NCBI GenBank assembly: GCA_030833525.1
Contig: JAURGZ010000011.1
Location: 1 to 48,961, forward strand
Direction: 5' to 3'
DNA: 48,961 nucleotides
Source: Bacteroidota bacterium
Lineage (GTDB): Bacteria > Bacteroidota > Bacteroidia > NS11-12g > UBA955
Part shown: positions 36,037-44,413 of the stretch, in pieces
How the letters are laid out: every line of letters starts with the position of its first letter
How positions within the stretch are numbered: the first letter of the stretch is position 1
Position numbers and translations under genes: made by a program
The notes under the pieces: model-generated
Database searches by the model: none
What the model was told of the DNA's origin: nothing
The model's input: the letters and a program-made list of their open reading frames with translations, nothing else

Positions 36037-36924
36037 ATGAACTTACAGCGCTTGAATATGCCCCATTGGCCCGAATATGAATTGATCGATTCGGGTGACT
36101 TTGAGAAATTGGAGCGCTTCGGTGATTTTGTATTGCGCCGCCCAGAGCCACAGGCCTTATGGCCCAAGGCCTTGCCTGAACGAAATTGGGTTGAAATGGC
36201 TCAAGCTTCGTTTTCTCGCAAGAGCGAAAAAGATCCAGAAAACGGGCATTGGACCTTGTCCAAAAACATGCCCGATCGCTGGATGATGCCCTACAAAAGC
36301 AAGGCTCTCCACTTGCAATTTCGTTTGGCCTTGACCTCGTTCAAGCACGTGGGCATCTTTCCCGAACAAGCGGCCAATTGGGAATACATGGCCCAGGCTC
36401 TGAAAGGGAAATCAGGCGCTTCGGTGCTGAATTTGTTCGCTTATACAGGTGCGGCTTCATTGGCAGCACGCCAATTAGGGGCTGACGTGGTGCACGTAGA
36501 TAGCATCAAAGCGGTGGTAAGTTGGAGCCGTGAAAACATGGAGCATAGCCGCTTGGATGGCATTCGCTGGGTGGTTGAAGATGCCTTTAAGTTTGTGCAA
36601 CGAGAGGTGCGCAGGGGTAAAGTCTACGAAGGGTTGATTTTGGATCCCCCGGCTTATGGCCGAGGGCCCAGCGGTGAGAAGTGGGTGCTTGAGCGACAAA
36701 TCAATGAATTGATAGCCCTTTGCGCGCAATTGTTGGCTCCCAAGCATTCCTTTTTCATTCTGAATACCTATAGCATGGGCTTGTCTCCCGTGATTACGGA
36801 AAATTTGATTCGCACCCATTTTGGTCAAGCCACCTACGATTCGGCCTCTTCGGGGGAATTGCTATTGACCGACCGCGCTGGGCGTCACTTGCCCACGGGA
36901 AACTACTTGCGCTTTTCGCGTTAA
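36037..36924 (+). CDS. AdoMet-dependent RNA methyltransferase, RlmK/RlmI-like
   Basis: 295 residues. AdoMet site VLNLFAYTGAASLAARQLGADVVHVD (about 131-156), catalytic-loop LILDPPAYGRGPSGEKW and late motif FFILNTYSMG. The DPPAYGRGP form groups it with 23S rRNA methyltransferases related to RlmK/RlmI (COG1092). It has no PUA domain, unlike the convergent neighbour. The modified base (probably in rRNA) cannot be read. It overlaps that neighbour's 3' end by four bases. Confidence 0.85.
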   Translation: MNLQRLNMPHWPEYELIDSGDFEKLERFGDFVLRRPEPQALWPKALPERNWVEMAQASFSRKSEKDPENGHWTLSKNMPDRWMMPYKSKALHLQFRLALTSFKHVGIFPEQAANWEYMAQALKGKSGASVLNLFAYTGAASLAARQLGADVVHVDSIKAVVSWSRENMEHSRLDGIRWVVEDAFKFVQREVRRGKVYEGLILDPPAYGRGPSGEKWVLERQINELIALCAQLLAPKHSFFILNTYSMGLSPVITENLIRTHFGQATYDSASSGELLLTDRAGRHLPTGNYLRFSR

Positions 36925-38096
36925 TCGACGGCGATGACCAGGCCTTTCAAGTAATGCCCTTCGGGGTGGTAAAGCCCTTCTGGATGATCGGGCCCCTGGT
37001 TCAATCGGTGAATGATTCGAGCCCCGCGGCCAGATTCCAAGCCAGCGGCAGTCACTGTATGGCTGAAAAGCTCATCATCGATAACCTGTGAACAGCTGAA
37101 CGTAAACAACAATCCGCCGGGTTTCACCCGTTGAAAACCCAAGCCATTGAGTCTCTTGTAGCCCATGACCGCGGCGTGTTTTTTGCGCAAGTTTTTGGCA
37201 AAAGCAGGAGGGTCCAAGACCACAATGTCAAATTGCTCGCGTTCTTCTCCCAAAAACTTGAGGGCATCTGCCGTAATCGATTGGTGTTGCGATTCAAAGC
37301 CGTTTAGGGCCATGTTGCGGTCGGTTTGGGCCATGGCGCGGGCTGAAACATCTACGCTTTTAACGTGCTGAGCGCCTCCTCGAAGAGCGGCTATGGAGAA
37401 CCCGCCGGTGTAGCAGAAGGTGTTGAGCACCGTTTTGCCATGCGCGTATTGTTGAAGGAGAGCGCGGTTGTCGCGCTGGTCCAAAAAGAACCCAGTCTTT
37501 TGGCCTTCTTCCCAGTTGACTTCGAATTGCCAGCCATTTTCGCGGGCGATGCAAGATGGGGACTGGCCCAGTAAATAGCGGTCTTCGGCATTGGGGTCAT
37601 GCAGCGCAGCTTTGCTTTTGCTGTAAATGGTAGACAAGGCTGGGAAAACCGATTGCATGGCCTGAGCAATGATGGGCAAATCGGCGTAGACGCCCAAGCT
37701 ATGGGCTTGTACCACTGCGTGCCGCTCATAGGTGTCGATGATCAGACCCGGCAATCCATCTCCTTCACCGTGAACCCATCGAAAAGCCTGGGTTTGGTCA
37801 TTGGGGAGCCCGAGACGAGCGCGCAATTCCCAAGCCTCGCGTAGTTTTTTTTGGTAAATCTGCTCGGGGCTAAGCGCTTCCCAGCTCATGAGTCGAACAG
37901 CGATGCTGCCGTCGCTGTAATGGCCTGTACCCAGAAATTCCTCTTTGTGATTGACCACATCGACCCAATGACCGGCGGCTAAATCTTGGTCGTCAAAGAC
38001 AACGGCTCTGGCAATGGCCCCTGAGAATACCCATGGGTGTCTGCGAAGCAAGGAGATTTCTTTTCCGGGTTTGAGTACAATGCGCGTATTTGTCAT
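36921..38096 (-). CDS. RlmI-like 23S rRNA methyltransferase with PUA domain
   Basis: 391 residues. An N-terminal PUA-like domain (about 1-75; VLKPGKEISLLRRHPWVFSGAI) is followed by the EEHUD-type linker (LPGLIIDTYERHAVVQAHSLG) and a class I methyltransferase domain with VLNTFCYTGGFSIAALRGGAQHVKSVD and VVLDPPAFAKNLRKK. This is the RlmI family, which methylates C1962 (C5) of 23S rRNA; the catalytic cysteine region FTFSCSQVID is present. I start at the ATG at 38094-38096. Its upstream region, shared with nif3, carries an inverted repeat of near-promoter sequence. Confidence 0.88.
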   Translation of the reverse strand: MTNTRIVLKPGKEISLLRRHPWVFSGAIARAVVFDDQDLAAGHWVDVVNHKEEFLGTGHYSDGSIAVRLMSWEALSPEQIYQKKLREAWELRARLGLPNDQTQAFRWVHGEGDGLPGLIIDTYERHAVVQAHSLGVYADLPIIAQAMQSVFPALSTIYSKSKAALHDPNAEDRYLLGQSPSCIARENGWQFEVNWEEGQKTGFFLDQRDNRALLQQYAHGKTVLNTFCYTGGFSIAALRGGAQHVKSVDVSARAMAQTDRNMALNGFESQHQSITADALKFLGEEREQFDIVVLDPPAFAKNLRKKHAAVMGYKRLNGLGFQRVKPGGLLFTFSCSQVIDDELFSHTVTAAGLESGRGARIIHRLNQGPDHPEGLYHPEGHYLKGLVIAVD

Positions 38097-38107
38097 GGGC
38101 GAAGGTG

Positions 38108-38135
38108 CAAAGTTCAAGCAATTGGCAGAACTTTG
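38108..38135. promoter_or_regulatory. Symmetrical divergent promoter-like inverted repeat
   Basis: CAAAGTTC (38108-38115) and GAACTTTG (38128-38135), a perfect 8-bp inverted repeat with a 12-base spacer between the divergent rlmI-like gene and nif3. Each arm is one base from the TAnnTTTG consensus in the outward direction, 11 bases from the rlmI-like ATG and 4 from the nif3 ATG. Could be paired promoters or an operator. Confidence 0.4.
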
Positions 38136-38139
38136 AGGT

Positions 38140-39246
38140 ATGCGGCATAAAATACAGGACTTGGTACGGGCCTTGGAAGCAGTGGCTCCAAGTTCGCTTC
38201 AAGAATCCTACGACAACAGTGGCTTGTTGGTGGGGAGGTGGGAACAGGAAGTTTCCCAAGCTTTGCTCTGTTTGGATTGCACCGAAGAAGTGGTTCAAGA
38301 GGCCATCGATAAACACTGCGAATTGATCATCGCTCATCATCCCATTGTATTTGGGGGAATGAAGCGGTTCAACGGGGCTGATTATGTGCAGCGAACCGTG
38401 GAAATGGCCATTCGCGCAGGCGTGTCCATTTATGCCATACATACCAACTTGGACAACGTGCTCAAGGGTGGGGTGAACGGTAAAATTGCCGAGCGTTTGG
38501 GCCTGCAAGGATGGCGCATTTTGCAACCCATGCCGGGTCAAATGCTGCGCTTGGATGTCTACGTGCCGGCTGAAAATGCGGCCGAATTGGAGCAAGCGCT
38601 CTTTGATGCAGGCGCCGGTCAAGTAGGCAATTACGCTGATTGCCGTTTCGCCGTAGAGGGGCAGGGGTCTTTCACCCCCATAGAGGGTTCTGACCCTTAT
38701 TTGGGAAAACAGGGTAAGCGGGAGTTGGTCCAGGAGGTTCAGCTTTCGGTGATTCTGCCCGCCTCGCTGCGCTCGGCGGTACTCAAAGCCATGACCGACC
38801 ACCATCCCTACGAAGAAGTGGCTCACCACGTCTGGGCCTTGGATAACGCCCATCCTGAATTCGGTGCCGGTTTGTGGGGTGAGTTGCCCGAGCCCATGAG
38901 TGAAGAGGCATTTTTGCAGCACCTCAAGGTCAGCATGGACTTGCATAATTTTCGATTCACGCCCCGAAAACACAACCGACCCATTCACCGGGTGGCAGTC
39001 TGCGGTGGTGCCGGTAGTTTTTTGATCAAAAAAGCCCGCCAAGTAGCCGACGCTTACATCACTTCTGATGTCAAGTACCACGAGTTTTTTGACAGCGAAA
39101 AGCAGCTCCTCCTATGCGACATTGGGCACTTTGAAAGCGAGCGCTTTACGCAAGAGCGTTTAGCCGAGATTTTATCGCATAAATTCCCTAACTTTGCAAC
39201 CCTTTTTACCCAAACGAATACCAACCCGGTTCGATATTATTTATAA
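38140..39246 (+). CDS. Nif3/DUF34-family dinuclear metal protein
   Basis: 368 residues. The metal ligands are visible: AHHPIVFGG (His66, His67), AIHTNLDN, and at the C-terminus SDVKYHEFFDSEKQLLLCDIGHFESE. Between the two Nif3 halves (about 128-235) is a PII/CutA-like insert (LRLDVYVPAENAAELEQALFDAGAGQVGNY), so this is the long form. The family is hexameric and sometimes labelled GTP cyclohydrolase 1 type 2, but its true function is not established. It is followed after three bases by its usual partner, a coiled-coil zinc-ribbon protein. Confidence 0.9.
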   Translation: MRHKIQDLVRALEAVAPSSLQESYDNSGLLVGRWEQEVSQALLCLDCTEEVVQEAIDKHCELIIAHHPIVFGGMKRFNGADYVQRTVEMAIRAGVSIYAIHTNLDNVLKGGVNGKIAERLGLQGWRILQPMPGQMLRLDVYVPAENAAELEQALFDAGAGQVGNYADCRFAVEGQGSFTPIEGSDPYLGKQGKRELVQEVQLSVILPASLRSAVLKAMTDHHPYEEVAHHVWALDNAHPEFGAGLWGELPEPMSEEAFLQHLKVSMDLHNFRFTPRKHNRPIHRVAVCGGAGSFLIKKARQVADAYITSDVKYHEFFDSEKQLLLCDIGHFESERFTQERLAEILSHKFPNFATLFTQTNTNPVRYYL

Positions 39247-39249
39247 CCC

Positions 39250-40047
39250 ATGGACGTAACCATCGAGAAAAAACTTCAGGACCTTTGGAAGGTTCAGCAA
39301 ATCGACTCACGCATTGATGCCATTCGCGCTGTCATGGGCGAGTTGCCAATGGAAGTAGCCGATTTAGAAGACGAAATCACAGGCCTTGAAACCCGCGTGG
39401 CTCATATCCAAGGCGAAATGGCTGAATTGAAAAGCGATATTGCCAACAAGAAAAATGCCATCAAAGATTTCCAAGCTCAGATTGACAAGTACGACGAGCA
39501 GTTGAACAACATCAAAAACAGCCGCGAGTACGATGCCATCAGCAAGGAAAAGGAAATCGCCGGATTGGAGATCTTGTCAGCTGAAAAGAAAATCAAGGAT
39601 TTGACCGCTCAAATCGAAGCCAAAACCGAAGTGTTGACCGCTACCGAAGAGTCTTTGGATAGCAAGCGCAAAGACATCGATTTCAAAAAGGCTGAATTGG
39701 GTGAAATTGAAAAAGAAAACGAAGAAGAATTGGCCAAATTGGGCAAGGACCGTGAAGCGGCTGAAAAGAAGTTGGACGTTCGCTACCACCGTGCCTACCA
39801 CCGCATTCGTGAGAATATGAAGAACGGCGTGGCTGTAGCGGCCATTGTTCGGGGTTCATGCGGCGGTTGTTTCGGTAAAATTCCTCCCCAGCGTCACAGC
39901 GACATTCGCGCTCACTACAAAATCATCGATTGCGAATTCTGCGGTCGCATTTTGGTTGACGAACACATTTCTGGCATCAAGGCCCAAAACGAAGAAGACA
40001 AGCCCAAGACTACGCGTCGCAAGATGCGCTTGACGGCTACCAAATAA
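39250..40047 (+). CDS. Coiled-coil C4-type zinc-ribbon protein
   Basis: 265 residues. Residues about 5-180 form a long antiparallel coiled coil rich in K and E, including INKSREYDAIS-like NIKNSREYDAISKE at 87-100, conserved in the family. A zinc ribbon follows, with CGGC at 204-207 and CEFC at 228-231. The tail is basic. The pair with nif3 is widely conserved, and structural relatives bind nucleic acid or act in trafficking, but the role is unknown. A strong terminator lies 20 bases downstream, ending the nif3 unit. Confidence 0.88.
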   Translation: MDVTIEKKLQDLWKVQQIDSRIDAIRAVMGELPMEVADLEDEITGLETRVAHIQGEMAELKSDIANKKNAIKDFQAQIDKYDEQLNNIKNSREYDAISKEKEIAGLEILSAEKKIKDLTAQIEAKTEVLTATEESLDSKRKDIDFKKAELGEIEKENEEELAKLGKDREAAEKKLDVRYHRAYHRIRENMKNGVAVAAIVRGSCGGCFGKIPPQRHSDIRAHYKIIDCEFCGRILVDEHISGIKAQNEEDKPKTTRRKMRLTATK

Positions 40048-40067
40048 GGCAAAAGCCTATGGAAAAG

Positions 40068-40096
40068 AAAAGCCCCGATCCATCGGGGCTTTTTTT
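40068..40096 (+). terminator. Terminator of the nif3 operon
   Basis: AAAAGCCCCGAT (40068-40079) pairs with ATCGGGGCTTTT (40082-40093) and continues in a T-run. The 118 bases from here to the end of the ClC gene hold nothing else recognised. Confidence 0.9.
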
Positions 40097-40214
40097 ATGC
40101 TGAACGCGCTGAGAAGATGCGGTCAGGCGTTAAGCGTGTTGGTGAATGTCTCTATGTGTGAAATCCGGTTTGATGGAGGTCAAATCCCAAGATCAGGTGT
40201 CGTTCGGTAAGGCA

Positions 40215-41588
40215 TTAGGAACGATCGCGGTATCGCCAAATCTTCCACCAGCGGTACACCAGGTAGCGCTCTTTCTTTTTGAGTTGAACCTCGGAGTCTT
40301 GTATTTGGACATCCAAATCGGCATGAAAAGAGGGATCTTTCTTTTGCCTGAGAATTTGAGAAGGGAAGAGGCTTCGATGGCCGGTCATCAAATAGGCAAT
40401 CACACAGCTAATGGCCGCATAAGGCGCGATTTCAGATCCAAACAATTCCATGCCCATGATCGAGGCGGCAATGGGGGTATTGGCGGCTCCAGAGAGCAGG
40501 CTGACCATGCCAATGGCGGCAAACGTTTGAGGGGGCAGACCGAAGTATTGGCCAAAAACGGCTCCTGCGGTGACACCAATGAAAAAGGTTGGGGTGACCA
40601 CACCGCCGCTTCCGCCGAAACTCAGCGTAATGACTGTGAACAGCATTTTGACTAGGAAGTCTTGCCAACGCGCTGAATCTGTACCAATCAATATGCCGTC
40701 AATGGTTTCCAACCCCAGGCCGAGGTAACGGGTACCGAGCAAGTAGGCGAGTGCGGCTAAGAGGCATCCGCCGGCGAAATTCAACGCGTAACGGTTCCAT
40801 TTGAACAGTCCAATGCGTTTTTCAATGAAACGATTCAGTTCAATGAACAGAAAACTGCAAGAACCGAAGAATACGCCCCCCAAGAGCAGCAACAAATAAA
40901 AACTGCGGTTAAAATCGGGGACGAAAAAGCCGCCGCTGTGAAAATATTCTATGCCCAATGAAGAGCAAGTCTGGTAGGCCACGATCCCCGAAATGAAGCT
41001 GGGCAGCATGACGTCGTACATCACAGCGCCCACATACAGCACCTCGAGCCCAAAAATGGCACCCGAAATGGGAGTGCCAAAAATGCCAGCAAAACCAGCG
41101 CTGATGCCGCAAATGACCAATTTTTTTCGATCGCGATCGCTGAGTTTCAATAGATCCGAGAAAAAGGAAGCCAGTCCCGCTCCAATCTGCCCACTGGGGC
41201 CCTCTTTCCCCACTGAACCCCCGCTGCTGATGGTCAATACTGTGGCCATGAGTTTGATGGGAATGACTTTCCAGTCGATGCGGCCGCTGCGTTTGTGAAC
41301 CGCTTCGATTACTTTTTCAGTTCCATGGCCTTGGCTTTGCGGGGCAAAGGTTTTCACCAGCCAGGTGCAAAACACAAAACACAGGGGTAGGGCGAGGTAA
41401 TAATAGGGTTGGTGGCTCCATACCACTCCTCGATCCAACAATGAGAGAAAGAAGGTGGTAGATAAGCCTACTATGGCGCCAATGGCCGTGGCCAGTGCTA
41501 CCCATTTGACGATGCTAAAAAACAGGGTCGTTTGCTCTTCGAGGCGTTCTTTGACGGTTTCGCTATCGGGGGTGAATTGTTCGAACAT
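40215..41588 (-). CDS. ClC-family chloride channel or chloride/proton antiporter
   Basis: 457 residues with about ten to twelve membrane helices. The selectivity regions are recognisable: SSGGSVGKEGPSGQIGAG (with GKEGP, the gating glutamate), the mid-protein AGFAGIFGTPISGAIFGLEVL, and GGSGGVVTPTFFIGVTAGAVFGQ near the C-terminus. There is no CBS domain. ClC proteins move chloride or other anions across the inner membrane. Channel or antiporter mode cannot be decided here. It lies six bases after an unknown membrane-anchored protein gene and is probably co-transcribed with it. Confidence 0.92.
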   Translation of the reverse strand: MFEQFTPDSETVKERLEEQTTLFFSIVKWVALATAIGAIVGLSTTFFLSLLDRGVVWSHQPYYYLALPLCFVFCTWLVKTFAPQSQGHGTEKVIEAVHKRSGRIDWKVIPIKLMATVLTISSGGSVGKEGPSGQIGAGLASFFSDLLKLSDRDRKKLVICGISAGFAGIFGTPISGAIFGLEVLYVGAVMYDVMLPSFISGIVAYQTCSSLGIEYFHSGGFFVPDFNRSFYLLLLLGGVFFGSCSFLFIELNRFIEKRIGLFKWNRYALNFAGGCLLAALAYLLGTRYLGLGLETIDGILIGTDSARWQDFLVKMLFTVITLSFGGSGGVVTPTFFIGVTAGAVFGQYFGLPPQTFAAIGMVSLLSGAANTPIAASIMGMELFGSEIAPYAAISCVIAYLMTGHRSLFPSQILRQKKDPSFHADLDVQIQDSEVQLKKKERYLVYRWWKIWRYRDRS

Positions 41589-41594
41589 GGTCGC

Positions 41595-42311
41595 TTAGGG
41601 TTTCGGCCAGGTTTCGGGCGAAGAAAGCCTTAGGTCCTCCATTTCTGAGGTTTCGAGAGCCACCAACAGGTCGGGCATGATCTGCTCAATTTTTTCTTTG
41701 CTGGCCGAGCTGATATCGATGATGTAAATGTGTTGGCCTTCGTCGAGGGTCTGAGCCCCCAGCCATTGAATCTGCACTTCGTCGGCAAAACGCTGCCTAA
41801 CGGGGATCAGGGCATACCACCCATGTCCATAGCCCTCGTCGTCTAAAGCGGCCGCCACGCGCAGCGGAGCCAGGGGTTGAACCCGATTGGGTATGTTGGG
41901 ACTGGCCAGAAGTTCGCGCACGGCATTCAAATAGGCAGAACGGCCGCCAAAACGGTCAACCATGCCGGGAGGGGCAAAAGCGGCATAGGCCTCAGCTTGG
42001 CGACGATTGAACGCGGTGCTGATGTCGTTGGCGGCTTGCCAAAAGGCCCGGTGCATCTTGATGGAGTCAATGGCGTAGAGGCTCAAATGGCTCGTATCGG
42101 GCAAAGGAGGGACCGGGGTCAAACGCAGCGAATCAGGCAATTCCTCTTCTGGGTTTTGAAAAGCTGATTCCGAAAGGGAGTCGCTATCATTCCCGAGCTG
42201 AGATGAGTTCTTGTAATAGCCAATCACCCAGGCAATCAAAGAAACGGCCAAGATGGACAGGGCAATCGCTCTGCGTGATTTCTTGGAAAAGGAGCTCCAA
42301 ATCGAGGCCAT
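41595..42311 (-). CDS. Membrane-anchored protein of unknown function
   Basis: 238 residues. A basic start (SKKSRRAIA) and one membrane helix (about 15-33) are followed by a Ser/Asp/Pro-rich linker and a soluble domain (about 80-225) outside the membrane. The domain has LYAIDSIKMHRAFWQAANDISTAFN, GYGHGWYALIPVRQRF and IYIIDISSASKEKIEQIMPDL. I recognise no family. It precedes the ClC gene by six bases, so it may be an accessory to that transporter, but nothing in the sequence proves this. A perfect -7 element lies four bases upstream of its ATG. Confidence 0.65.
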   Translation of the reverse strand: MASIWSSFSKKSRRAIALSILAVSLIAWVIGYYKNSSQLGNDSDSLSESAFQNPEEELPDSLRLTPVPPLPDTSHLSLYAIDSIKMHRAFWQAANDISTAFNRRQAEAYAAFAPPGMVDRFGGRSAYLNAVRELLASPNIPNRVQPLAPLRVAAALDDEGYGHGWYALIPVRQRFADEVQIQWLGAQTLDEGQHIYIIDISSASKEKIEQIMPDLLVALETSEMEDLRLSSPETWPKP

Positions 42312-42315
42312 GCCT

Positions 42316-42323
42316 CAAATTTA
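42316..42323 (-). promoter_or_regulatory. Candidate -7 element for the unknown protein-ClC operon
   Basis: Minus-strand TAAATTTG, a full match, four bases before the ATG at 42311. Confidence 0.5.
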
Positions 42324-42352
42324 GGCCATTTCGCCCAAAGGCGCCTCGCCTT

Positions 42353-42390
42353 AACGCAGAAGGCCTCCCGTTGGGGAGGCCTTCTGCGTT
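42353..42390 (-). terminator. Strong hairpin downstream of dnaK
   Basis: Perfect 17-bp stem, AACGCAGAAGGCCTCCC (42353-42369) with its complement at 42374-42390, loop of four, 15 bases after the dnaK stop. No U-run follows on the minus strand, so it may protect the mRNA 3' end rather than terminate. Confidence 0.65.
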
Positions 42391-42405
42391 GAGATTCAGG
42401 AATGA

Positions 42406-44319
42406 TTACTTGACTTCTTCGAAGTCTACATCTTGCACTTCGTCGCCTGCTGAACCGCTGGCACCTGCAGGGCCTGCTTCTTCAGCACCTGCGCCAGGAG
42501 CCCCTTGGGCACCGGCTGCATTGTACATGTCTTGGCTGGCAGCCTGCCAAGCTTGGTTCAAGGCTTCAGAGTGGGTTTCGATGTCTGCGAAATTGCGAGC
42601 GCTAACCGCCTCTTTCAATTTGGCTGCAGCTTCTTCGATGGTCTTTTTCTTCTCTTCGGGAAGCTTATCGCCGTACTCGCTCAATTGCTTTTCGGTATTG
42701 AATACCAAACCGTCAGCCGCGTTGATTTTGTCGGTCTCTTCTTTGCGCTTTTGGTCGGCTTCGGCGTTCATTTCGGCATCTTTCTTCATGCGCTCAATCT
42801 CTTCTTGAGACAAGCCGCTAGAAGCTTCAATGCGAATCTTCTGCTCTTTGCCAGTGGCCTTGTCCTTGGCGCTGACATTCAAGATGCCGTTGGCGTCGAT
42901 GTCGAAGGTAACTTCGATTTGGGGAACACCGCGGGGTGAGGGAGGAATGCCGTCCAAAATGAATTTGCCGATGGTTTTGTTGTCGGCGGCCATGGGGCGT
43001 TCCCCTTGGCAAATGTGAATCTCTACTTGAGGCTGGTTGTCAGCGGCCGTAGAGAACGTTTCGGTCTTCTTGGTGGGGATGGTCGTGTTGGACTCGATCA
43101 TTTTGGTCATGACGCCACCCATGGTCTCGATGCCCAAGCTCAGAGGAGTCACGTCCAGCAACAAGATGTCTTTTACTTCGCCGGTCAAAACACCGCCCTG
43201 AATGGCCGCTCCAATGGCCACAACCTCATCGGGATTCACTCCTTTAGAGGGTTTCTTTCCAAAGAAATCTTCAACCAGTTTTTGGATGGCGGGAATGCGG
43301 GTAGAACCCCCTACCAAGATCACTTCGTCGATATCGCTAGCGCTCATGCTGGCGTCTTTCAACGCTTGTTTGCAAGGCTCCAAGGTGCGCTTGATCAAAC
43401 TGTCAGCCAACTGTTCAAACTTGCTTTGGGTCAATTTGCGAACCAAGTGCTGGGGAACACCGTCAATGGCGGTGATGTATGGCAAGTTGATGTCAGTCTC
43501 TGTGCTGCTGGAAAGCTCGATTTTGGCTTTTTCAGCGGCTTCTTTCAAACGCTGCAAAGCCATGGCGTCTTTGCGCAAATCAATGTTTTGTTCGCTTTTG
43601 AATTCTTCGGCCAACCAATCGATGATGACCTGGTCAAAGTCGTCACCACCCAAGTGGGTATCACCGTTGGTGCTTTTTACTTCAAATACTCCGTCACCCA
43701 ATTCCAAGATGGAAACGTCGAAGGTTCCTCCACCCAGGTCGTATACGGCAATTTTGATGTCGCGGTCGATTTTGTCCAAACCGTAAGCCAAGGCAGCGGC
43801 GGTAGGTTCGTTGATGATGCGCTCTACTTTCAAGCCTGCAATTTCACCAGCCTCTTTAGTGGCTTGACGCTGAGCGTCATTGAAATATGCGGGAACCGTC
43901 ACGACAGCACGGGTTACCTCTTGGCCCAAGTAATCTTCGGCCGTCTTCTTCATTTTCTGAAGAACCATGGCGCTCAATTCTTGAGCGGTGTATTGGCGAT
44001 CGCCAATTTGAACGCGAGGGGTATCGTTATCGCCCTTTACCACTTCGTAGGGAACGCGTCCCACTTCTACGCTCATGTTGGAGTATTTCTCGCCCATGAA
44101 TCGCTTGATAGATTGAATGGTGTGCTTGGGGTTGGTGATGGCTTGGCGTTTGGCTGAATCGCCCACCTTGCGCTCACCGTTTCCATTATCCAGGAAAGCA
44201 ACAATAGAAGGAGTCGTACGGCGACCTTCGCTGTTGGCAATTACCACGGGCTCGTTTCCTTCCAAAACGGCCACACAACTGTTCGTCGTTCCTAAGTCAA
44301 TTCCAATTATCTTACTCAT
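42406..44319 (-). CDS. dnaK: Chaperone DnaK (Hsp70)
   Basis: 637 residues. [18 protein letters not shown] at the start, [37 protein letters not shown] and [16 protein letters not shown] form the ATPase domain; [17 protein letters not shown] begins the substrate domain; the C-terminus is the usual Gly/Ala-rich lid tail ending in DVDFEEVK. It folds and protects proteins with DnaJ and GrpE, neither encoded here. Start at the ATG at 44317-44319; the longer reading adds nine residues of no domain value. Upstream is an inverted repeat CGGTTT/AAACCG (44326-44331, 44345-44350), but no CIRCE element. Confidence 0.97.
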   Translation of the reverse strand: MSKIIGIDLGTTNSCVAVLEGNEPVVIANSEGRRTTPSIVAFLDNGNGERKVGDSAKRQAITNPKHTIQSIKRFMGEKYSNMSVEVGRVPYEVVKGDNDTPRVQIGDRQYTAQELSAMVLQKMKKTAEDYLGQEVTRAVVTVPAYFNDAQRQATKEAGEIAGLKVERIINEPTAAALAYGLDKIDRDIKIAVYDLGGGTFDVSILELGDGVFEVKSTNGDTHLGGDDFDQVIIDWLAEEFKSEQNIDLRKDAMALQRLKEAAEKAKIELSSSTETDINLPYITAIDGVPQHLVRKLTQSKFEQLADSLIKRTLEPCKQALKDASMSASDIDEVILVGGSTRIPAIQKLVEDFFGKKPSKGVNPDEVVAIGAAIQGGVLTGEVKDILLLDVTPLSLGIETMGGVMTKMIESNTTIPTKKTETFSTAADNQPQVEIHICQGERPMAADNKTIGKFILDGIPPSPRGVPQIEVTFDIDANGILNVSAKDKATGKEQKIRIEASSGLSQEEIERMKKDAEMNAEADQKRKEETDKINAADGLVFNTEKQLSEYGDKLPEEKKKTIEEAAAKLKEAVSARNFADIETHSEALNQAWQAASQDMYNAAGAQGAPGAGAEEAGPAGASGSAGDEVQDVDFEEVK

Positions 44320-44413
44320 TGTATTCGGTTTTCTCTCTTTTTGCAAACCGAGTGCCAGCCCCCATTGGACTCAAATGGGCTGACGAATTGGCAGATTTTG
44401 GCAGAAATCGCGC

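Noticed and set aside
37993-39081. 362-codon minus-strand frame opposite nif3
   Set aside because: Antisense shadow of nif3; His/Gln/Gly-rich with no family pattern, and it also crosses the rlmI-like gene start.
43006-44157. 383-codon plus-strand frame opposite dnaK
   Set aside because: It is the antisense of a highly conserved gene with strong codon bias, which often leaves such frames open; no domain is recognisable.
44319-44360. Possible CIRCE (HrcA) element upstream of dnaK
   Set aside because: Only a partial GAGTGC is present, without the opposite TTAGCACTC arm at nine-base spacing.
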